6,781 nt of DNA from Elusimicrobiota bacterium (GTDB lineage: Bacteria > Elusimicrobiota > Elusimicrobia > Elusimicrobiales > Elusimicrobiaceae), in NCBI GenBank assembly GCA_031258375.1, contig JAIRMX010000097.1, positions 1 through 6,781 of the forward strand. Reading direction: 5' to 3'. The notes under the pieces are model-generated. The model made no database searches. It saw only the letters and a list, made by a program, of their open reading frames with translations, and was not told the origin of the DNA. Made by a program: the position numbers and the translations under genes. Shown piece by piece: positions 5,284-6,781 of the stretch (the stretch's first letter is position 1; every line of letters begins with the position of its first letter).

Positions 5284-5682
5284 TTAATATCTCCTTTGGT
5301 ATCCGCCGCCGTAATAATTGCGCCGGTATCCGCCGCCGCCATAACCGCCGCCGGAGTAGCCCCCGCCGTTGTTATATCCGCCTCCGCCGTTTCCGCCGTA
5401 AATTCTTACGGCAAAACCCTGCTGTTGCAGCATCGCTATTATCTGCTGGCATTGCGGCAGAGTATTGCCCGCAAAGCTCAGTTGTATCGTGGCCTCGCCG
5501 CTCTGCGTTTGTATTACTACCGGCACGCTCCAGCTTACGGGCGCCACCGCTCCGGGCATCTGTTGCTGCTGCTGCTGCGCCATAAATCCCGGCGCCTGCT
5601 CCTGCAGCAATGGCTGCTGCGGTATGGTGCCCATAATGGATTTAAGCGCCGCCGCCAAGTCTTTTACCGTATCTTCGCTCAT
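5284..5682 (-). CDS. Low-complexity Gln- and Gly/Tyr/Arg-rich protein (132 aa)
   Basis: Unrecognised 132-residue protein with a striking layout. A short helix (1-18) is followed by a Gln/Pro-rich part including six glutamines (36-41). A compact predicted strand-strand-helix unit runs from about 50 to 95 (WSVPVVIQTQ, ATIQLSF, LPQCQQIIAMLQQQGFAVRIY). The tail (96-132) is almost only Gly, Tyr, Asn and Arg, with GGGGY and GGGY units ending in YQRRY. Such tails in RGG/GY-type proteins bind nucleic acid or drive assembly, so an accessory DNA- or RNA-binding role is plausible but unproven. The start at 5682 was chosen over the in-frame ATG at 5727 because AGGAGA lies 6 bases before it and the longer form would cover most of the end of the preceding gene. 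The next gene is the exonuclease. Confidence 0.8.
   Translation of the reverse strand: MSEDTVKDLAAALKSIMGTIPQQPLLQEQAPGFMAQQQQQQMPGAVAPVSWSVPVVIQTQSGEATIQLSFAGNTLPQCQQIIAMLQQQGFAVRIYGGNGGGGYNNGGGYSGGGYGGGGYRRNYYGGGYQRRY
5560..5577 (-). repeat. CAG-type triplet repeat coding a glutamine run
   Basis: On the minus strand four CAG codons, one CAA and one CAG in a row encode six glutamines in the Gly-rich protein. The unit is three bases, so copy-number slippage would change the length of the run without shifting the frame. Confidence 0.7.
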
Positions 5683-5688
5683 TTTTTG

Positions 5689-5694
5689 TCTCCT
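5689..5694 (-). promoter_or_regulatory. Ribosome binding site deciding the start at 5682
   Basis: AGGAGA on the minus strand, 6 bases before the ATG at 5682 and overlapping the stop codon of the preceding 55-aa gene. It supports the 132-aa reading of the Gly-rich protein over a 147-aa one from 5727. Confidence 0.8.
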
Positions 5695-5860
5695 ATTCTT
5701 TTTCAAAAAGAACATAATCGGGTACAAATCCCAAATGTTCTTTTATGTATGCTTTTGCGGCCGTTTTGGTTTTAAACCGCATAAGATTGTTTTTTTCATC
5801 CAACAAGTATTCGCACCCGTTGAGAGATATGCCTTCTATCGGCCTTTTAACCAATATCAT
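5693..5860 (-). CDS. Small phage protein (55 aa), unknown function
   Basis: A 55-residue gene beginning MILVKRPIEGISLNGCEYL and ending YVLFEKE. The arrangement of a strand with 'RPIEGISLNG-EYLLDE', then a short 'KTKTAAKAYIKEHLG' helix, looks like a small alpha/beta unit. It resembles short hypothetical proteins of phage early regions ('I-NG-EYLLDE-G ... A--FL'), a likeness from memory only. A GGGAG lies 9 bases before the ATG. It follows the zinc-ribbon gene by 19 bases, and its TAG overlaps the ribosome binding site of the Gly-rich gene, which fits a true member of the operon. No cofactor or catalytic motif is visible. Confidence 0.7.
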   Translation of the reverse strand: MILVKRPIEGISLNGCEYLLDEKNNLMRFKTKTAAKAYIKEHLGFVPDYVLFEKE

Positions 5861-5879
5861 AATATCTTGCTCCCGTTAA

Positions 5880-6221
5880 CTAATCCTTGCTCCCGCACAT
5901 GTTGCACACGCAAATATGGTCGTTTACGTCGTCGGTATGGCTGTATATCATCGCGCCTCCGCATTTGCACCGCCTAACCTTTTCGCCGTCGGCCATAACG
6001 TATGGCGCTTCGTCGTCGAATTGATGGCCGCAGTCCATGCACGCGCCGATATCGCGAGATAAATCCGTGCCTCCGCACTGCGGGCATTTTGTAATTTCTT
6101 GCAGTTCCTCCGGCACGTGCGCCATCGTTTCTTCTTTATTAAATACCTCCTCGTTAATGTTCTCGGGCGGCAAGCCCCGCCCGCTCAAAGCTCTGAAAAT
6201 AAGATTGCTTAGATTATTCAT
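5880..6221 (-). CDS. Double zinc-ribbon protein (113 aa)
   Basis: A 113-residue protein with two zinc-ribbon-like modules. The first is classic, KCPQCGG (C46, C49) with ACMDCGHQ (C61, C64). The second is less regular, RRCKCGG (C85, C87) with ICVCNMCG (C104, C106, C109); it has five cysteines plus nearby H95 and H102, so the exact zinc ligands are unclear. The N-terminal 40 residues are polar and probably flexible. Zinc ribbons of this kind bind nucleic acid or proteins, for example as small transcription or replication accessory factors. No enzymatic domain is attached. GAGAGGAT lies just before the ATG at 6221, within the last codons of the 50-aa gene upstream, which ends one base earlier. 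The internal M33 was not chosen because it has no such site. Confidence 0.8.
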   Translation of the reverse strand: MNNLSNLIFRALSGRGLPPENINEEVFNKEETMAHVPEELQEITKCPQCGGTDLSRDIGACMDCGHQFDDEAPYVMADGEKVRRCKCGGAMIYSHTDDVNDHICVCNMCGSKD

Positions 6222-6222
6222 T

Positions 6223-6375
6223 TTAATATCCTCTCTGTTTTAAAAATTCGTCTAACGACAGGCACTGCAAACTGTTGCGGTTTACGCCGGTATCCTTAAC
6301 GTATTTGCCGGCGCGTTCATAGAGCTTCTGGGGATAAGAGGTGTTTGTTCTCGTAAAACTTTTACTCGCGCTCAT
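6223..6375 (-). CDS. Small basic protein (50 aa), unknown function
   Basis: A 50-residue ORF beginning MSASKSFTRTNTSYPQKLYE and ending LDEFLKQRGY. It is basic, with a polar N-terminal part and an amphipathic C-terminal segment (LQCLSLDEFLKQRGY). I do not recognise it. Support for it as a real gene is contextual: its ATG overlaps the stop of the 40-aa gene as ATGA, a GGGGTGATG sits 5 bases upstream, and its stop lies one base before the zinc-ribbon start while holding that gene's ribosome binding site. Without it there would be an untranslated hole in a fully packed operon. Confidence 0.65.
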   Translation of the reverse strand: MSASKSFTRTNTSYPQKLYERAGKYVKDTGVNRNSLQCLSLDEFLKQRGY

Positions 6376-6494
6376 ATTTTCATCACCCCGCGCAGCTTAA
6401 ACCCCTGCTGTTGCCAGATACCGGCAATATCCGCCATATTTGTTTTCCTGCCGTCGGCAAATATAAATACTTTTTCTTTTATTCTCTTCGTCAT
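6372..6494 (-). CDS. Very small protein (40 aa), unknown function
   Basis: A 40-residue ORF beginning MTKRIKEKVFIFADGRKTNM and ending LRGVMKI. It is basic, with a short predicted strand (KVFIFAD) and a helix (MADIAGIWQQQGF). It overlaps the YopX-like stop by 4 bp (ATGA), and the next ORF by 4 bp in the same way. A GAGGT lies about 6 bases before its ATG, inside the YopX-like gene's last codons. These couplings argue for translation, but size alone cannot exclude a chance ORF. The family is not recognised. Confidence 0.6.
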   Translation of the reverse strand: MTKRIKEKVFIFADGRKTNMADIAGIWQQQGFKLRGVMKI

Positions 6495-6781
6495 TTTTTT
6501 ACCTCAATCAATTCTGGATTTTCGTACATATTGCCGATAACTTCCAGCAACTTTTCATCGCAATAGTCAAAAACAATTGATAAATTAAAAGCTGCCAAGT
6601 CATCCTCGTATCTAACAGTTAAAATATGCCCATTAAAACCCTTAATATTCATGCCAACGGCAATAATATCACCTTCGTAAATCTCTTTGCCGCTCTTATC
6701 CTTAATGCCCGTGTATTGCATTATTTTAAATTGCTGCACGGCGAAAGGATTTTTTATCCACTTGTCGTAATCCGATAAAGG
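6491..6781 (-). CDS. YopX-family phage protein (5' end outside window)
   Basis: C-terminal 96 residues of a YopX-family protein, a common phage early-region protein of unknown biochemical role. The signature MQYTGIKDKSGKEIYEGDII is followed by a beta-rich core (ILTVRYEDD, AAFNLSIVF) and the typical ending EVIGNMYENPELIEV. The frame is open to the right edge (DYDKWIKNPFAVQQFK precedes the signature). Family members usually have 30-60 further residues before the signature, so the true start is probably outside the window; a GTG at 6739 is possible but has no convincing ribosome binding site. It overlaps the 40-aa gene as ATGA. Confidence 0.88.
   Translation of the reverse strand, partial: PLSDYDKWIKNPFAVQQFKIMQYTGIKDKSGKEIYEGDIIAVGMNIKGFNGHILTVRYEDDLAAFNLSIVFDYCDEKLLEVIGNMYENPELIEVKK

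Noticed and set aside
5284..5400. GGY repeats as a collagen-like or spider-silk-like structural tail-fibre segment
   Set aside because: There is no Gly-X-Y triplet periodicity, the tail is only 37 residues, and the neighbours are DNA-metabolism rather than structural genes.
5683..5727. N-terminal extension of the Gly-rich protein from an ATG at 5727
   Set aside because: It overlaps the 55-aa gene, lacks a clear ribosome binding site, and the ATG at 5682 has AGGAGA 6 bases upstream.

Overview
The window is a tightly packed early/replication segment of a temperate bacteriophage or prophage. All supported genes lie on the minus strand, so transcription runs from high to low coordinates. Two genes run off the edges: a YopX-family gene at the right (its start is missing) and a large serine recombinase at the left (its 3' end is missing). 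Ribosome binding sites of the AAGGAG type, ATG starts and many 4-bp ATGA stop/start overlaps point to a bacterial host. The mix of A/T-rich genes (the initiator) and G/C-richer genes (the acidic protein, the exonuclease) does not identify the host. Several of the small proteins resemble families I know from prophages of Gram-negative gut bacteria, but that is an impression, not a result.

Layout in transcription order. (1) 6781-5693: YopX-like protein end, two tiny overlapping genes (40 and 50 aa), a double zinc-ribbon protein and a 55-aa protein. (2) 5682-3271: a Gln/Gly/Tyr/Arg-rich low-complexity protein, a DEDDy-type 3'-5' exonuclease, an acidic coiled-coil protein and a RusA-type Holliday junction resolvase. 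Together these look like a DNA replication/recombination module. (3) 3274-2336: a winged-helix replication-initiator-like protein whose gene contains six copies of a 15-bp palindrome, GTTCA-N5-TGAAC, mostly 21-22 bp apart. A triple CTTCTTAA repeat and A/T-rich DNA follow. This is the layout of an iteron-type origin embedded in its initiator gene, as in lambda O. (4) 2339-1201: a small conserved-looking phage protein, a DUF4406 nucleoside deoxyribosyltransferase-like protein, a 70-aa FlbD-like protein and a single-pass membrane protein. (5) 1127-1: a 42-aa ORF overlapping the start of a serine recombinase with intact catalytic residues and a Cys4 zinc ribbon, presumably the phage integrase.

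Working model, by inference: the initiator binds the palindromes inside its own gene and opens the A/T-rich DNA next to them. The exonuclease and RusA process replication and recombination intermediates. The Gly-rich protein could supply a nucleic-acid-binding role, and the recombinase integrates or excises the element. No head, tail, lysis, CRISPR or RNA genes were seen. No stretch longer than about 75 bases lacks a gene. The promoter for the early operon is probably beyond the right edge, because nearly every gene overlaps or abuts the next.
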